64,000 nucleotides of DNA from Ancylobacter moscoviensis (GTDB lineage: Bacteria; Pseudomonadota; Alphaproteobacteria; Rhizobiales; Xanthobacteraceae): contig NZ_VMBP01000002.1 in assembly GCF_007559435.1 (NCBI RefSeq), positions 310,001 to 374,000 of the forward strand. The letters are read 5' to 3'. The position numbers and the translations under genes are program-made. This document shows, piece by piece, positions 1 to 8,928 of this stretch (positions are counted from its first letter, which is position 1; each line of letters begins with the position of its first letter). A model generated the notes under the pieces. It made no database searches. It was not told the origin of the DNA and was given only the letters and a program-made list of their open reading frames with translations.

Positions 1-390
1 TATTGCGGCGCCTTCAACTTCAAGGGCGGCGACCAGCAGAAGAAGGTCGGCATGCTCTCGGGCGGTGAGCGCAACCGCGTGCATCTCGCTCGTATCCTCC
101 AGCAGGGCGCCAACGTGCTGCTTCTCGACGAGCCGACCAACGACCTCGACGTCGAGACGCTGCGCGCGCTGGAAGAGGCGCTGGAGGACTATGCCGGCTG
201 CGCGGTCATCATCTCGCATGACCGCTTCTTCCTCGACCGCATCGCCACCCACATCCTCGCCTATGAGGACGACAGCCACGTGGAGTGGTTCGAGGGCAAC
301 TTCCACGACTACGAGGAAGACAAGAAGCGCCGCCTCGGCGTCGACGCCATCATCCCGCACCGGATGAAGCACAAGAAGCTCACCCGCTGA
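1..390 (+). CDS. ettA: EttA-type ABC-F ATPase, C-terminal part
   Basis: The 5' end lies outside the window; the frame is open from base 1 and stops at 388-390. What remains is the end of the second nucleotide-binding domain of an ABC-F protein. It shows the signature LSGGERNR (visible residues 19-26), Walker B LLLDEP followed by TNDLD, and the H-loop [10 protein letters not shown]. There is no membrane domain in the visible part, as expected for the family. The tail [19 protein letters not shown] is typical of EttA (energy-dependent translational throttle), a ribosomal E-site factor that gates the first peptide bond according to ATP/ADP ratio. EttA rather than Uup or YheS is favoured by this C-terminus; the missing N-terminal half prevents checking the arm domain. 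A good terminator hairpin follows. Confidence 0.9.
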   Translation, partial: YCGAFNFKGGDQQKKVGMLSGGERNRVHLARILQQGANVLLLDEPTNDLDVETLRALEEALEDYAGCAVIISHDRFFLDRIATHILAYEDDSHVEWFEGNFHDYEEDKKRRLGVDAIIPHRMKHKKLTR

Positions 391-439
391 CGGGAACGGC
401 CCCGGGGAACGGTCCCGGGAACGACCCCTGCGATCAGGG

Positions 440-472
440 AAGCCGGCCGGAGTGATCCGCGCCGGCTTTTCG
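440..472 (+). terminator. Rho-independent terminator after ettA
   Basis: Eight-base arms AAGCCGGC (440-447) and GCCGGCTT (461-468), continued inward by CGG/CCG around an AGTGAT loop, with the arm running into TTTT. It sits 50 bases past the ettA stop and ahead of the methyltransferase gene, so it should end ettA transcription. Confidence 0.75.
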
Positions 473-554
473 CTTTGGCGGCGCTTCTTCGTTGCGCACT
501 TGGCGCGGGAGCGCGGATGCGGCATGGTCGCGCCCGCTCGATCCGGGGACGACC

Positions 555-1331
555 ATGCGCAGCGCTGCCGAGGACTGGAATCCCAAGCTCTATCTGAAGT
601 TCGAGGACGAGCGCACGCGCCCGCCGCGCGATCTGCTCGCGCAGGTGCCGCTCGCCAATCCACGACGCGTGGTCGATATCGGCTGCGGGCCGGGCAACTC
701 CACCGAACTGCTGGTCGAGCGCTGGCCGCAGGCCGAGGTGACCGGCATCGATTCCTCGCCGAACATGGTGGCTCAGGCCACGGCGCGCCTCCCCGCCGCC
801 CGCTTCGAGCAGGCCGATATCTCGAACTGGGCGCCGGCCGAGGGCACCGACGTGCTGTTTGGCAATGCCGTGTTCCAGTGGGTGCCCGACCATCTCGCTG
901 TCCTGGAGCGTCTCCTGCGCGCCCTGCCGGAAGGTGGCGTGCTGGCGGTTCAGATGCCGGACAACGTGAACGAGCCCTCGCATCGCCTGATGGGCGAGAC
1001 AGCCGCCAGCGGCCCGTGGGCGGCGAAGATCGGCGCGGCGCAGCGCGACGTGCTGCCGACGCCGGCCGAGTATTACGAGCGGCTGAAGCCGTTCGCGCGG
1101 CGGCTCGACATCTGGCACACGCTCTACAACCACCCGCTCGACGGCGCGGCGGCGATCGCGGAATGGTTCAAGTCGACGGGGCTGCGCACCTTCCTCTCGC
1201 CGCTTTCCGAGGAGGAGCGCGCCGGCTTCCTCGCCGACTACATCGCCCGGGTAGCCAAAGCCTATCCCGAGCGGTTCGACGGCAAGGTCCTGCTGCGCTT
1301 CCCGCGCCTGTTCATCGTCGCGGTACGGTAG
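555..1331 (+). CDS. tam: Trans-aconitate 2-methyltransferase
   Basis: Class I SAM-dependent methyltransferase of 258 residues, the usual length for Tam, which methylates trans-aconitate, a spontaneous inhibitor formed from cis-aconitate. The start at 555 gives the family N-terminus [20 protein letters not shown] and has GGGGAC just upstream; an ATG at 492 in the same frame would add 21 unlikely residues. Motif I is [14 protein letters not shown] (residues 36-49), followed by the acidic residue of [19 protein letters not shown] and [11 protein letters not shown] are also as expected in Tam. It is cytoplasmic and monocistronic, converging on the patatin-like gene. A related generic methyltransferase cannot be fully excluded, but the whole-length resemblance is strong. 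Confidence 0.88.
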   Translation: MRSAAEDWNPKLYLKFEDERTRPPRDLLAQVPLANPRRVVDIGCGPGNSTELLVERWPQAEVTGIDSSPNMVAQATARLPAARFEQADISNWAPAEGTDVLFGNAVFQWVPDHLAVLERLLRALPEGGVLAVQMPDNVNEPSHRLMGETAASGPWAAKIGAAQRDVLPTPAEYYERLKPFARRLDIWHTLYNHPLDGAAAIAEWFKSTGLRTFLSPLSEEERAGFLADYIARVAKAYPERFDGKVLLRFPRLFIVAVR

Positions 1332-1338
1332 CGGCGCC

Positions 1339-2406
1339 TCAGGCGCCCCAGAAGGCTTTCATCTCTTCGATATCCGCCAGCCCGCGCTCATTGCCGTTCT
1401 TCAGGCAGGGGCCGATCCATTTCGGGTCCATGAGGCTGTCGACGCGGGTGGTGCCGGGCATAAGCCCCACCACCTTCAGTATCACCTCGGTGCCCTGCGC
1501 CTTCAGGTCGCTCACTTCCTGCTGCAGCGTGTTCGGCAGGCTGGAAGTGCGCAGGCCGATCTTGGACGCGTCGGCGCCGCCATCGGTCAGCGAGATGATG
1601 AGCGCCTTCTTCACGCCTGCCACCACATCGGAGTGGGTGCTCGTCTGGCAGATACCACCATCCATGCACAGGCGGTTCTTCAGCCAGGTCGGGCCCATCG
1701 AGCCCGGCAGCGACGAACTCGCCGCGCAGGCATGGTTCACCTCGATGCCATCGTCGGCGGAAACCACGATGCGTTCGCCGGTGTAGCAGTCGTTCGCCGT
1801 GGTGTGCAGCTTGGGGGAGGGCCATTTTTCCACGCCGATCACCCGCTTCACCGCGTTGAAATAGTCGCTTGGTCCATCGGCGTTGCGGGCCGCCATCGCG
1901 CCGCGCCCGATCGCCTGGATGGTCGCCGGGTCGGCCGCCACGGCGGTGTCGGCAATGTGACGGGCGCGTATCTGGCTGGCATTCGGCGCCATGGTCGGCA
2001 CGATCAGGGCGAAGATCTTCGGAAACTCGGTGAAGATGTCGAGCTCCACGCCGAAGCGCCAGAGATGGCCGCTGGTGAGCATGGCGCCAATCAGCGAGCC
2101 GGCGGAGGTGCCGACGATGACGTCGGCGGTGGCGAGATCGACGCCCTTGGATTTCAGCGCCTGCATGTAGCCCGCCATCCATGAGGCGAGATAGATGCCG
2201 CCGCCGCCGAGCACGAGGCCGCGCTCCTTTCCCGCGCCCAGTGCGGGCTGATAGGGAATGGGGTGGGCGAGGCCGTCATCCCATGGGGCCGCCCCGCCAT
2301 CCGCCGTGCCCGGCGGCGTTGCCGGCTGCTGGGCCTGCACACGGATGACGGAGGCGGCGAGGAGGGCGGTGGAGCCAGCGGCGATGAGGTCGCGACGTCG
2401 AAGCAT
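1339..2406 (-). CDS. Patatin-like phospholipase family protein, exported
   Basis: 355 residues from the ATG at 2406, chosen because it begins MLRRRDLIAAGSTALLAASV, a twin-arginine-like signal peptide. A longer frame to 2520 only adds a Pro/Ala-rich stretch. The patatin hydrolase elements are all present: the oxyanion loop LGGGG, the nucleophile elbow GTSAG (G-x-S-x-G) and the catalytic Asp in MDGG. The family hydrolyses acyl esters of (phospho)lipids with a Ser-Asp dyad. The substrate is not readable from sequence. The predicted location is the periplasm or envelope. It is convergent with tam and divergent from the lytic transglycosylase gene, with about 140 bases of shared upstream region. 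Confidence 0.85.
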   Translation of the reverse strand: MLRRRDLIAAGSTALLAASVIRVQAQQPATPPGTADGGAAPWDDGLAHPIPYQPALGAGKERGLVLGGGGIYLASWMAGYMQALKSKGVDLATADVIVGTSAGSLIGAMLTSGHLWRFGVELDIFTEFPKIFALIVPTMAPNASQIRARHIADTAVAADPATIQAIGRGAMAARNADGPSDYFNAVKRVIGVEKWPSPKLHTTANDCYTGERIVVSADDGIEVNHACAASSSLPGSMGPTWLKNRLCMDGGICQTSTHSDVVAGVKKALIISLTDGGADASKIGLRTSSLPNTLQQEVSDLKAQGTEVILKVVGLMPGTTRVDSLMDPKWIGPCLKNGNERGLADIEEMKAFWGA

Positions 2407-2548
2407 GGCGGCACTCTGGGCAGGAGGGGCGGGGCAAGAGGGGCGGGGGCCGATAGCTGCATCCTCCGTAGCCGGCGGAAAAACACAAGTGGCGTGGGGC
2501 ATGGGCGCGGCGGTTCTCATTGTCCGCCCTTTCCGCTATGTCAGGATC

Positions 2549-3772
2549 ATGCGACGCATGCTGACGGGCCTACTTTTCCTTGCCATGAGCGCGACCACGA
2601 GCGCGCCCGCCCGCGCCGACGCCGGCTTCGACCGCTGGCTCGCCGCGCAATGGCCGGCGGCGCAGGCCATGGGCATTTCCCGCGCCACCTTCGAACGGGA
2701 GACGCGCGGGCTGGAGCCGGACTATTCGCTTCCCGACCTCGCCATTCCCGGCAAGCCGAGGAAGCCGGACGGGCAGGCCGAGTTCGTGCAGACGCCGGCC
2801 GCCTATGTCTCCGACAAGGCCATCGGCAACTACGCGGCGCGCGGGCGCAAGCTCGCCGGCCAGTATGCGGCGGAACTCAAGGTGATCGAGCGGCAGTTCG
2901 GGGTGCCGGGCTCGGTGCTGCTCGCCATCTGGGCGCGCGAGACCGCCTTCGGCGGCGCGAAGCTGAACCATGACGCGCTCCGCGTGCTGGCGACGCAGGC
3001 CTATGTCGGCCGCCGCAAGGACGATTTCCAGCCCGAGTTCCTCGCCGCGCTGAAGATCCTCGACGAGGGGCATGTCACCCGCGCGCAGATGAAGAGTTCG
3101 TGGGCCGGGGCGATGGGGCTCACCCAGTTCCTGCCGACCGGCTATCTGACCTATGGCGTCGACCTCGACGGCGACGGCACCGCCAATATCTGGACCTCGG
3201 TGCCCGAGGCGCTGGCCGCCACGGCGAGCCTGCTGCGGGAGAAGGGCTGGCAGCCGGGCAAGCGCTGGGCCTATGAGATCGCCGTGCCCGCCGGCTTCGA
3301 CTGCACGCAGGCCGAGCCCGACGTGACGCTGACCATCGGCGACTGGCTCAAGCGTGGCGTGAAGATCGCGGATGGGCGGCGCGTGCCGCCCTCGGCGATG
3401 AAGGACAAGGCGTCGATCATCATGCCCGCCGGCCCCTTCGGCCCTGCGTTCCTCACGCCGGCCAATTACTTCGTGCTGAAGGCCTACAACTTCGCGGACC
3501 TCTACGTGCTCTATGTCGGCCATCTCGCCGACCGCATCGAGGACGACAAGCCCTTCGCACAGGGCTGGAAGGACATCGCGCTGGTGAAGACGCGCGACCT
3601 CGAGTTCATGCAGAAGGTGCTGACGCGAGAGGGCTATTACGCCGAGAAGATCGACGGCAAGGCCGGCATGAAGACGAGGGCCGCGCTCGGCGCCTACCAG
3701 AAGGCCAACGGCCTGCCGCTGGACTGCTGGCCGGACGCGCAGGTGCTGGAGCACATGCGTCGCGGCGGGTAA
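2549..3772 (+). CDS. Lytic murein transglycosylase (MltB/SLT type) with C-terminal peptidoglycan-binding domain
   Basis: 407 residues. Residues 1-25 form a signal peptide ending APARA. The SLT2/MltB catalytic domain (about 30-320) carries the catalytic Glu at residue 131 in WARETAFGG and the AMGLTQFLPTGY motif with DLDGDGTANIW. The C-terminal 70 residues (EFMQKVLTREGYY...GAYQKANGLPLDCWPD) are a peptidoglycan-binding domain 1 repeat. The enzyme cleaves the MurNAc-GlcNAc bond to give 1,6-anhydro ends, in the periplasm. The start is ATG 2549; ATG 2558 is equally possible, since AGGA at 2543-2546 is better spaced for the latter. A second, shorter MltB-type enzyme is encoded at 39085-39906. Confidence 0.92.
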   Translation: MRRMLTGLLFLAMSATTSAPARADAGFDRWLAAQWPAAQAMGISRATFERETRGLEPDYSLPDLAIPGKPRKPDGQAEFVQTPAAYVSDKAIGNYAARGRKLAGQYAAELKVIERQFGVPGSVLLAIWARETAFGGAKLNHDALRVLATQAYVGRRKDDFQPEFLAALKILDEGHVTRAQMKSSWAGAMGLTQFLPTGYLTYGVDLDGDGTANIWTSVPEALAATASLLREKGWQPGKRWAYEIAVPAGFDCTQAEPDVTLTIGDWLKRGVKIADGRRVPPSAMKDKASIIMPAGPFGPAFLTPANYFVLKAYNFADLYVLYVGHLADRIEDDKPFAQGWKDIALVKTRDLEFMQKVLTREGYYAEKIDGKAGMKTRAALGAYQKANGLPLDCWPDAQVLEHMRRGG

Positions 3773-3806
3773 CGCCTGCGGTCCTTGGACGAGCCCGGGC
3801 CACGCC

Positions 3807-4781
3807 TCACCGCGGCATGCGGCTGATCACCCGGATATCGCTGGTGCTGCTGTCCGCCGGGCTGGCGAGGGCGGCCGTGCCGTTGAGGTCGGCGGCGGTG
3901 AGCCAGAACACCTCGCCCTCGCTGTCCTCCGTGTCGAGCCAGAGGAAGGGCAGGTTGGGATATTCCGCTTCCAGTATCTCCCGGCCGGTGCCGATCTCGC
4001 AGATCAGCCCGCCCTGCGCGCTGAGGTGCCGGGGCGCCTCGGCGAGGATGCGGCGCACGATGTCGAGGCCGTCCGGGCCGCCGGCAAAGGCGAGGCTCGG
4101 TTCGTGCCGGTATTCCTCCGGCAGCTCCGCCATCGCCTCCGCGTCGACATAGGGCGGGTTGGTGATGATGAGGTCGTAGATCTCGCCGGTCACCGGCGCG
4201 AAGAGGTCTCCCTGCAGAAGCCGCACGCGCTCGCCCATCTCGTGCTCGGCGACGTTCTCGGCGGCGAGCGCCAGCGCATCCGGCGAGAGGTCGACCGCAT
4301 CCACGCGGGCATTGGGGAAGATCATGGCGGCGAGGATGGCGAGGCATCCCGAGCCGGTGCACAGGTCGAGCACCCGGCCGACGTCTTCCGGCTCCGGCAC
4401 CAGCGCGAAACCCTCGCCGCCGAACAGCTCACCCGCCAGCAGCTCGCCGATGAAGGAGCGCGGCACGATCGCCCGGCTGTCGGAGCGGAACGGCACGCCG
4501 CGAATATAGGTGCGCCCGAGCAGATAGGCCGCGGGCTGGCGCGTGGTGCAGCGCCGGTCGATCAGCGCGGCGAGATGGGTGCGCTCCTCGAGGGTCAGCC
4601 GGGCGTCGAGCCACGGCGCGAGGTCGTCGACCGGAAGATGCAGTGATTCCAGTACGATGAAGGCGGCCTCGTCGAGCGCCGTCGTGGTGCCGTGTCCGAA
4701 GGTGAGTTCGGCCGCGTTGAAGCGGCTTACCGCATAGCGCACGAAGTCGCGCACCGTGCCCAGTTCGTCCGCAGCCGCCAT
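3807..4781 (-). CDS. prmB: Ribosomal protein uL3 glutamine N5-methyltransferase
   Basis: 324 residues starting MAAADELGTVRDFVRYA; the ATG at 4781 is chosen because GAGGGAGGA sits at good spacing, whereas the in-frame ATG at 4805 has no such site. An N-terminal helical domain is followed by a Rossmann methyltransferase fold with motif I VLDLCTGSGCLAI and the catalytic NPPY motif (TNPPYVDAEAM), which binds the glutamine side chain. PrmB methylates the Gln of the GGQ-like segment of ribosomal protein L3; PrmC (release factors) is the paralogue. EEYRHEPSLAFAGGPDGLDIVRRIL fits PrmB better than PrmC. It is monocistronic and divergent from the small gene at 4914. Confidence 0.92.
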   Translation of the reverse strand: MAAADELGTVRDFVRYAVSRFNAAELTFGHGTTTALDEAAFIVLESLHLPVDDLAPWLDARLTLEERTHLAALIDRRCTTRQPAAYLLGRTYIRGVPFRSDSRAIVPRSFIGELLAGELFGGEGFALVPEPEDVGRVLDLCTGSGCLAILAAMIFPNARVDAVDLSPDALALAAENVAEHEMGERVRLLQGDLFAPVTGEIYDLIITNPPYVDAEAMAELPEEYRHEPSLAFAGGPDGLDIVRRILAEAPRHLSAQGGLICEIGTGREILEAEYPNLPFLWLDTEDSEGEVFWLTAADLNGTAALASPADSSTSDIRVISRMPR

Positions 4782-4913
4782 GTCGTCCTCCCTGTCTCGG
4801 TGCAAGCGACAGCACGACGCGCCATCGAAAGCAAGCCGGGGGGTGTTCCCCGCTTGTCATCGGCGCGTCGTGGATCGATAGGATGGGGACAGTCAGCGAA
4901 TGGGAAATGACGC

Positions 4914-5198
4914 ATGGCCGAAGCGGCGAACGACGAAATCACCCTGGTCATCGACCGCTCGGTGGCGGTCGTGCTGTTCGAGTTCCTCTCCCGCACGGTG
5001 GACGATGCCGACGGCGAGGCGCTGGTCGACTTCATCGAGGACGAGGCGGAGATCCCCGCCCTCTGGGCGCTGCTCGCCGGGCTGGAGAGCGTGCTCACCG
5101 AGCCGATGGCCGAGGATTACGAACGCCGCGTGCTCGCCGCGCGCGAGGCGGTGATGAAGCGTTTCGGCGGCGCCTTCTCCGGCAAGGGCGGCGACTGA
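4914..5198 (+). CDS. Conserved hypothetical protein, small and acidic
   Basis: 94 residues, MAEAANDEITLVIDRSVAVV at the N-terminus, rich in Asp/Glu and aliphatic residues, no signal peptide or membrane segment and no cysteine. The ATG at 4914 follows GGGAAATGACGC. It is predicted to be helical and cytoplasmic. It is divergent from prmB with 132 bases between the two starts. I do not recognise a named domain. Codon use matches the neighbours, supporting a real gene. No function is proposed. Confidence 0.7.
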   Translation: MAEAANDEITLVIDRSVAVVLFEFLSRTVDDADGEALVDFIEDEAEIPALWALLAGLESVLTEPMAEDYERRVLAAREAVMKRFGGAFSGKGGD

Positions 5199-5305
5199 CC
5201 CTTCCGGGAAAGGGGCAGAGCCGAAAATCCGGCAACTCGCCACCGAGCGGCAGCGCGTGCGCGAGGCGACGAGCGCGAAGTGGGGATCGGAATTGGTAGC
5301 CTGAT

Positions 5306-5328
5306 GGCCGGCCGCGAGGCGGCCGGCC
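5306..5328. terminator. Strong hairpin between convergent genes
   Basis: Perfect 10-base arms GGCCGGCCGC (5306-5315) and GCGGCCGGCC (5319-5328) around a GAG loop, between the convergent small genes at 4914-5198 and 5390-5773. Only a short T run (CATTT) follows on the plus strand, so it may end transcription from both sides or act as an mRNA 3'-end stabiliser. Confidence 0.5.
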
Positions 5329-5389
5329 CATTTCCGTCAGGCTATTTGAAGACAGAAGGTTGTTTCGCTGCCTTCTCCCGGCGTCGTCG

Positions 5390-5773
5390 TTACTTCGGAA
5401 GCATGGCTGCGGCCTGATTCACCGCGGCGCCGATCTGCTTGCACATCGCTTCCTCGGCGGTGCTCTGGGCCTTCGCCACATCGGCGAGGTTCACTTCCTG
5501 CCCCATGGACGACACCGTGCCGTTCTTGCCCTTCTGATAGGCCGCCTCGACCTTCGAAGCGTCCGTCGCGGGAGGAAGCATGCCCATCAGCCGCGTCTGG
5601 ATGTCGACGGTCGCCGCGTCGACATATCCCTTGCCCTTGCAGTACTCCAGAATGCCCAGCTGGTTCTTGGCCATGGCGACGGCGTCGTCGGCCGAAGGAG
5701 GCGTCTGCGCGGAAACGATGGTGGTGCCGAGGGCGACAGTGGCGAGCGTGGTCGCCAGATACTTGTAAAACAA
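5390..5773 (-). CDS. Small exported protein, ESAT-6-like/YfdX-like in appearance
   Basis: 127 residues starting at a TTG (5773); GGGAGAAAGCG precedes it at ideal spacing and no in-frame ATG gives the signal peptide, so TTG is the likely start. Residues 1-22 are a signal peptide ending VSA|Q. The mature part is helical, with one Cys in LEYCKGKGY and one in EAMCKQIG, suggesting a single periplasmic disulfide, plus a conserved-looking LMGMLPP segment. Proteins of this shape are common in Hyphomicrobiales and, as I recall, sometimes carry the label 'pore-forming ESAT-6 family'; nothing here shows pore formation. Monocistronic. Function unknown. Confidence 0.72.
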   Translation of the reverse strand: MFYKYLATTLATVALGTTIVSAQTPPSADDAVAMAKNQLGILEYCKGKGYVDAATVDIQTRLMGMLPPATDASKVEAAYQKGKNGTVSSMGQEVNLADVAKAQSTAEEAMCKQIGAAVNQAAAMLPK

Positions 5774-6002
5774 CGCTTTCTCCCATGCGCATGAAACCGA
5801 TCATGCGTACAAGTACTTATATGCCGTTGCCCCGCTTCTGCAATCTGAAGCTGCCATATGCCGGCTAACTTTTTCCATCGCGCGATCCGGGGGCTCGGCG
5901 AGGGGCGGTGCCAATCCAGAAGGTGGACGGTCGGCGCCGGAGGGTGTCGCAGCGCCGCGATCGAGCCGATGAAGTCCTATCCCGGACGCGGCTGTTTGCG
6001 GA

Positions 6003-6884
6003 CTACGGCGTTGCCGTCGGGGCGAGCGGCGTTCCCGCTGTGGCGGCCGCCGCCGCCGGCGTCGTTTTCGACCGGCTCTTCGGCGATGGGGCGATGTCCG
6101 CCGAACGCTGCTGCGCCTCGATATTGGCGATGACGGCGCGGCCGAGCTCGCGGGCGAAGCAGTTGTAGCCCCAGTCGTTCATGTGGAAGCTGTCCTTCCA
6201 GAGGAAGGAATCGAAGGCCATGCCGGCCTTCTCGTGCCAGTCGCGCATGAGCGCGAAGCGGTGATAGACGCCCACGCCTTCCTCGGCGGCGATGGTGTCG
6301 ATCAGCCGGATCATCGGCCCGATATCGGCGTCGGCGAGCACGCGTGGGGCGTATTGCGGATCGACCAGCACGAGGTCGGCGTCGAGCGCGCGCACGCGGG
6401 CAATCGCCTCGCGCAGCAGCTTCTCGGCGGTGGCGAGGCCGTCGGTGCGGAACAGCGCGTTGACGCCGGACTGCCAGATCACCAGCGTCGGCCTGGCGGC
6501 GGCGACGTCCTTGTCGAACCGCGCCAGCATCTCCGGTGCGTCTTGGCCGTTGATGCCGCGATTGACCACCTTGATGTCGGTATCGGGGAAGCGCTCGCGC
6601 AGCATGGCCTGCAGCCGGCTGGGATAGGCGGCGTCCCGCGAGGTCGCGCCCGCGCCGGCGGTGGAGGAGGAGCCGATGGCGACGATGGTGACGGGCTCGC
6701 CGGCCCGCAGCCGCGCCGCCGTGCGGGCCAGCGGCACGCTCAGCTTGTCCTGCGCCTTCGGGGAAGGGCAGGTGGCCGGGATCAGGCTCTTCGCCGGCGG
6801 CAGCAGGTTCTGCGCGGAGGCGGGCAGGGCCGCCAACCCCAGGGCAGCGGCAAGGAGAATGGCGTGTCGCATGGTGAGGCGCAT
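6003..6884 (-). CDS. Exported SGNH/GDSL hydrolase (intact catalytic blocks)
   Basis: 293 residues with signal peptide MRLTMRHAILLAAALGLAAL ending ASAQ. The SGNH blocks are complete: block I AIGSSSTAG (Ser nucleophile), block II VNRGINGQD (Gly), block III WQSGVNALF (Asn), block V DSFHMNDWG (Asp/His). It should hydrolyse or transfer acyl esters in the periplasm. The C-terminal 35 residues are an Ala/Pro/Thr-rich tail outside the fold. The start codon lies one base after the stop of the upstream SGNH gene (TGACATG), so translation is coupled. It is the last gene of a minus-strand cluster with an OpgC-like acyltransferase, which makes acyl decoration of an envelope glycan the likeliest context. 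The substrate is unknown. Confidence 0.87.
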   Translation of the reverse strand: MRLTMRHAILLAAALGLAALPASAQNLLPPAKSLIPATCPSPKAQDKLSVPLARTAARLRAGEPVTIVAIGSSSTAGAGATSRDAAYPSRLQAMLRERFPDTDIKVVNRGINGQDAPEMLARFDKDVAAARPTLVIWQSGVNALFRTDGLATAEKLLREAIARVRALDADLVLVDPQYAPRVLADADIGPMIRLIDTIAAEEGVGVYHRFALMRDWHEKAGMAFDSFLWKDSFHMNDWGYNCFARELGRAVIANIEAQQRSADIAPSPKSRSKTTPAAAAATAGTPLAPTATP

Positions 6885-6885
6885 G

Positions 6886-7668
6886 TCAGCGGGAACCGAG
6901 GGTGCGCATCTCGACGCCGTCGACGATCATGCCGACCAGAAGCCGGCCGATGCAGCGATGGACGTCCTCGAAGAGCGAGGGAGAGGGGCGGGCGCTGTCG
7001 AAATCGAAGATGCCCTCGTTCTCCCAGAACCGCATGACGCTGTAGCGGTCGAAGAAGGGTACCCCGCTGGAGCGCGCCGCCCAGCGCAGGGCGATGTTGT
7101 AGGGGGCGACGTCGAAGGCGAAGGCCGTGCGGGGACTGTATTGCGGGCTCACCACGATCACGTCCGCGCCCGCCTGATGCGCGTAGCCGATGCCGGTGTT
7201 CACCGCGTCCGAGAAGGCGGAGGTGTCGGCGCCGAGGATGGTGTCGTAGGTGCCGGTCTGCCAGATCATCAGCGCCGGCTTGGTCTGCGCCAGCGCCGCG
7301 GGCAGGTCGGCGAGGATCGACTCGGCAGTGGCGCGCGGCTGGTTGTGCGTGGTCACGACGACGCCGCCGTCCGGGTAGCGCGCGCGCAGCGTCTCCTCGA
7401 TGTAGCTCGGGAAGCTGCGCGGCGTGGCGTCCTTCTCGGCGCCGGGCTTGGCGATCTTCTTCACGTTGGTGGCGCTGTTCACCACCAGGATGGTGGTGGG
7501 CGTCTTCTTCTCCAGCGAGCGCGCGAGGCGCGGCAGCGGAAAGCCGGCGCGGGTCAGCGCGGAAGGCGCGGCGCACACCTTCGCCGTCTCGGCATGAGCG
7601 GCGATGCCGCCCCCCGAGGCGAGGGCCGTTCCGAGAATGATACCTGCAATCCAGCGTTTCACGATCAA
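6886..7668 (-). CDS. Exported SGNH-fold protein with degenerate active site
   Basis: 260 residues, signal peptide to about residue 27 (AAHAE). It aligns with the downstream SGNH protein but with changed blocks: block I reads VVNSATN instead of GxS, the block II Gly is missing (THNQPRATAES), block III reads WQTGTYD with Tyr where Asn is expected, while DVH in LFEDVHRCIG keeps an Asp-His pair. A Ser and His could still form a dyad, but the oxyanion-hole residues look lost, so it may be a non-catalytic partner or a specialised transferase. It overlaps the OpgC-like gene by four bases (ATGA, 7665-7668) and is followed one base later by the intact SGNH gene, an obvious operon. Confidence 0.8.
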   Translation of the reverse strand: MIVKRWIAGIILGTALASGGGIAAHAETAKVCAAPSALTRAGFPLPRLARSLEKKTPTTILVVNSATNVKKIAKPGAEKDATPRSFPSYIEETLRARYPDGGVVVTTHNQPRATAESILADLPAALAQTKPALMIWQTGTYDTILGADTSAFSDAVNTGIGYAHQAGADVIVVSPQYSPRTAFAFDVAPYNIALRWAARSSGVPFFDRYSVMRFWENEGIFDFDSARPSPSLFEDVHRCIGRLLVGMIVDGVEMRTLGSR

Positions 7669-8918
7669 CCCGACCGATCCGCCATCTTCCGCACCGCAAT
7701 ATCGCGCTCAACGCGAGCATACCACGACAATAGGTAAGAGAGACCTACCATTAAGGAGATGCCTGCCACGCTTAGCACAAGTTGCATGGTCAGCGAGCTG
7801 TCGACCTCATTGAGCACGAAGTGAGCAGCGAAGGAAAGGAACACGCCGAAGCAGAAAACCTCGAGCGAATGCTGGCCGGTGCGGATCATCGGCCGCAGCA
7901 GGCGCCAGCGCAGCATCGGCGAAGCGACGGGTATCAGCCGCACCACGACGACGGCCAGCGCCAGGAAGTGAAGCAGCCGCAGCGGCGACAGATCCGTCTT
8001 GCTGATGGGGTAGATGATCTCGCCGATCGTCTCGGGCACCAGTCCTTCGAGTGGGGGCCACCACCAGCTGATCACCACGACGAGCGAGACCAGCAGGTAG
8101 ATCACCGCCAGCACGAGTATGACGGGGGACTGTACCAGCCCGCCCAGCCGGTCGCTGCCGCCGAGGCCGCACCAGCCGCCGAACACGAACAGGAACTGCC
8201 AGGCGAAGGGGTTGAAGAACCACATGCGGTCTTCGGGATAGGCCGGTAGGTTGAAGCCCCAGTGATTGGCCGCGAGCCACAGCAGCAGCGAGGCCGCCAG
8301 CGTCGCGTCCGGCCGCCATTTCAGCGCACACAGGATCGGCGGGAAGGTGGCGAGCAGCACGATGTAGAGCGGCAGCACGTCCATGTTGGCGGGGCGGAAC
8401 TTCAGCAGCAGCGCCTCGACCAGTGCCACGTCCGGTTCGGCGAGGAACTGCAGCGCGCCCATCTCCTCCGCATAGAGCGGGTTGGAGAAGCTGCCGACGA
8501 CGTAGGAGATCTCGGCGAGATAGATGACGAACAGGAAGATGAAGGCCACGTAGAGCTGCCACGCCCGCCGCAGGATGCGTGCGGAGGTGACGATCGTGCC
8601 GCTGGTGTCGATCTGCCGGCCATAGACCATGGCGGCGGTGTAGCCGGAGATGAAGACGAAGATCTCGGTGGCGTCGGAAAAGCCGAAGTTCCGGTTGGTG
8701 ATCCAGTTCACCACATTGTTCGGGATGTGGTTCAGGAAGATGAACCACAGCGCCAGCCCGCGGAACAGGTCGAGCCGCAGGTCCCGGCCGGAGGCGACGG
8801 AGGGCGGCTGCCTGTCGGGCGCGGCCTGCGCTTCCGGGGAGGTCTGCGGCTCGGGCGGGACCGGCCTTCCGGTCGGCCCCGCGGAATGGACCGCCTCGAC
8901 GGCGGCAGGCGAACTCAC
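7665..8918 (-). CDS. OpgC-family membrane acyltransferase
   Basis: 417 residues from a GTG at 8918. After a 45-residue Pro/Ala-rich cytoplasmic tail comes the OpgC core, with RLDLFRGLALWFIFLNHIP (the conserved Arg/His segment of this acyltransferase family), then FSDATEIFVFISGYTAAMVYG, and about ten membrane segments in all. OpgC proteins succinylate osmoregulated periplasmic glucans; relatives acylate other glycans. The start is 10 bases after the stop of the HdeD-like gene, and the 3' end overlaps the first SGNH gene by ATGA, so the three envelope genes are co-translated. An acyltransferase plus two SGNH proteins suggests a membrane-to-periplasm acyl relay; this is inference. Confidence 0.87.
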   Translation of the reverse strand: MSSPAAVEAVHSAGPTGRPVPPEPQTSPEAQAAPDRQPPSVASGRDLRLDLFRGLALWFIFLNHIPNNVVNWITNRNFGFSDATEIFVFISGYTAAMVYGRQIDTSGTIVTSARILRRAWQLYVAFIFLFVIYLAEISYVVGSFSNPLYAEEMGALQFLAEPDVALVEALLLKFRPANMDVLPLYIVLLATFPPILCALKWRPDATLAASLLLWLAANHWGFNLPAYPEDRMWFFNPFAWQFLFVFGGWCGLGGSDRLGGLVQSPVILVLAVIYLLVSLVVVISWWWPPLEGLVPETIGEIIYPISKTDLSPLRLLHFLALAVVVVRLIPVASPMLRWRLLRPMIRTGQHSLEVFCFGVFLSFAAHFVLNEVDSSLTMQLVLSVAGISLMVGLSYLLSWYARVERDIAVRKMADRSG

Positions 8919-8928
8919 CGCGCCCGGC

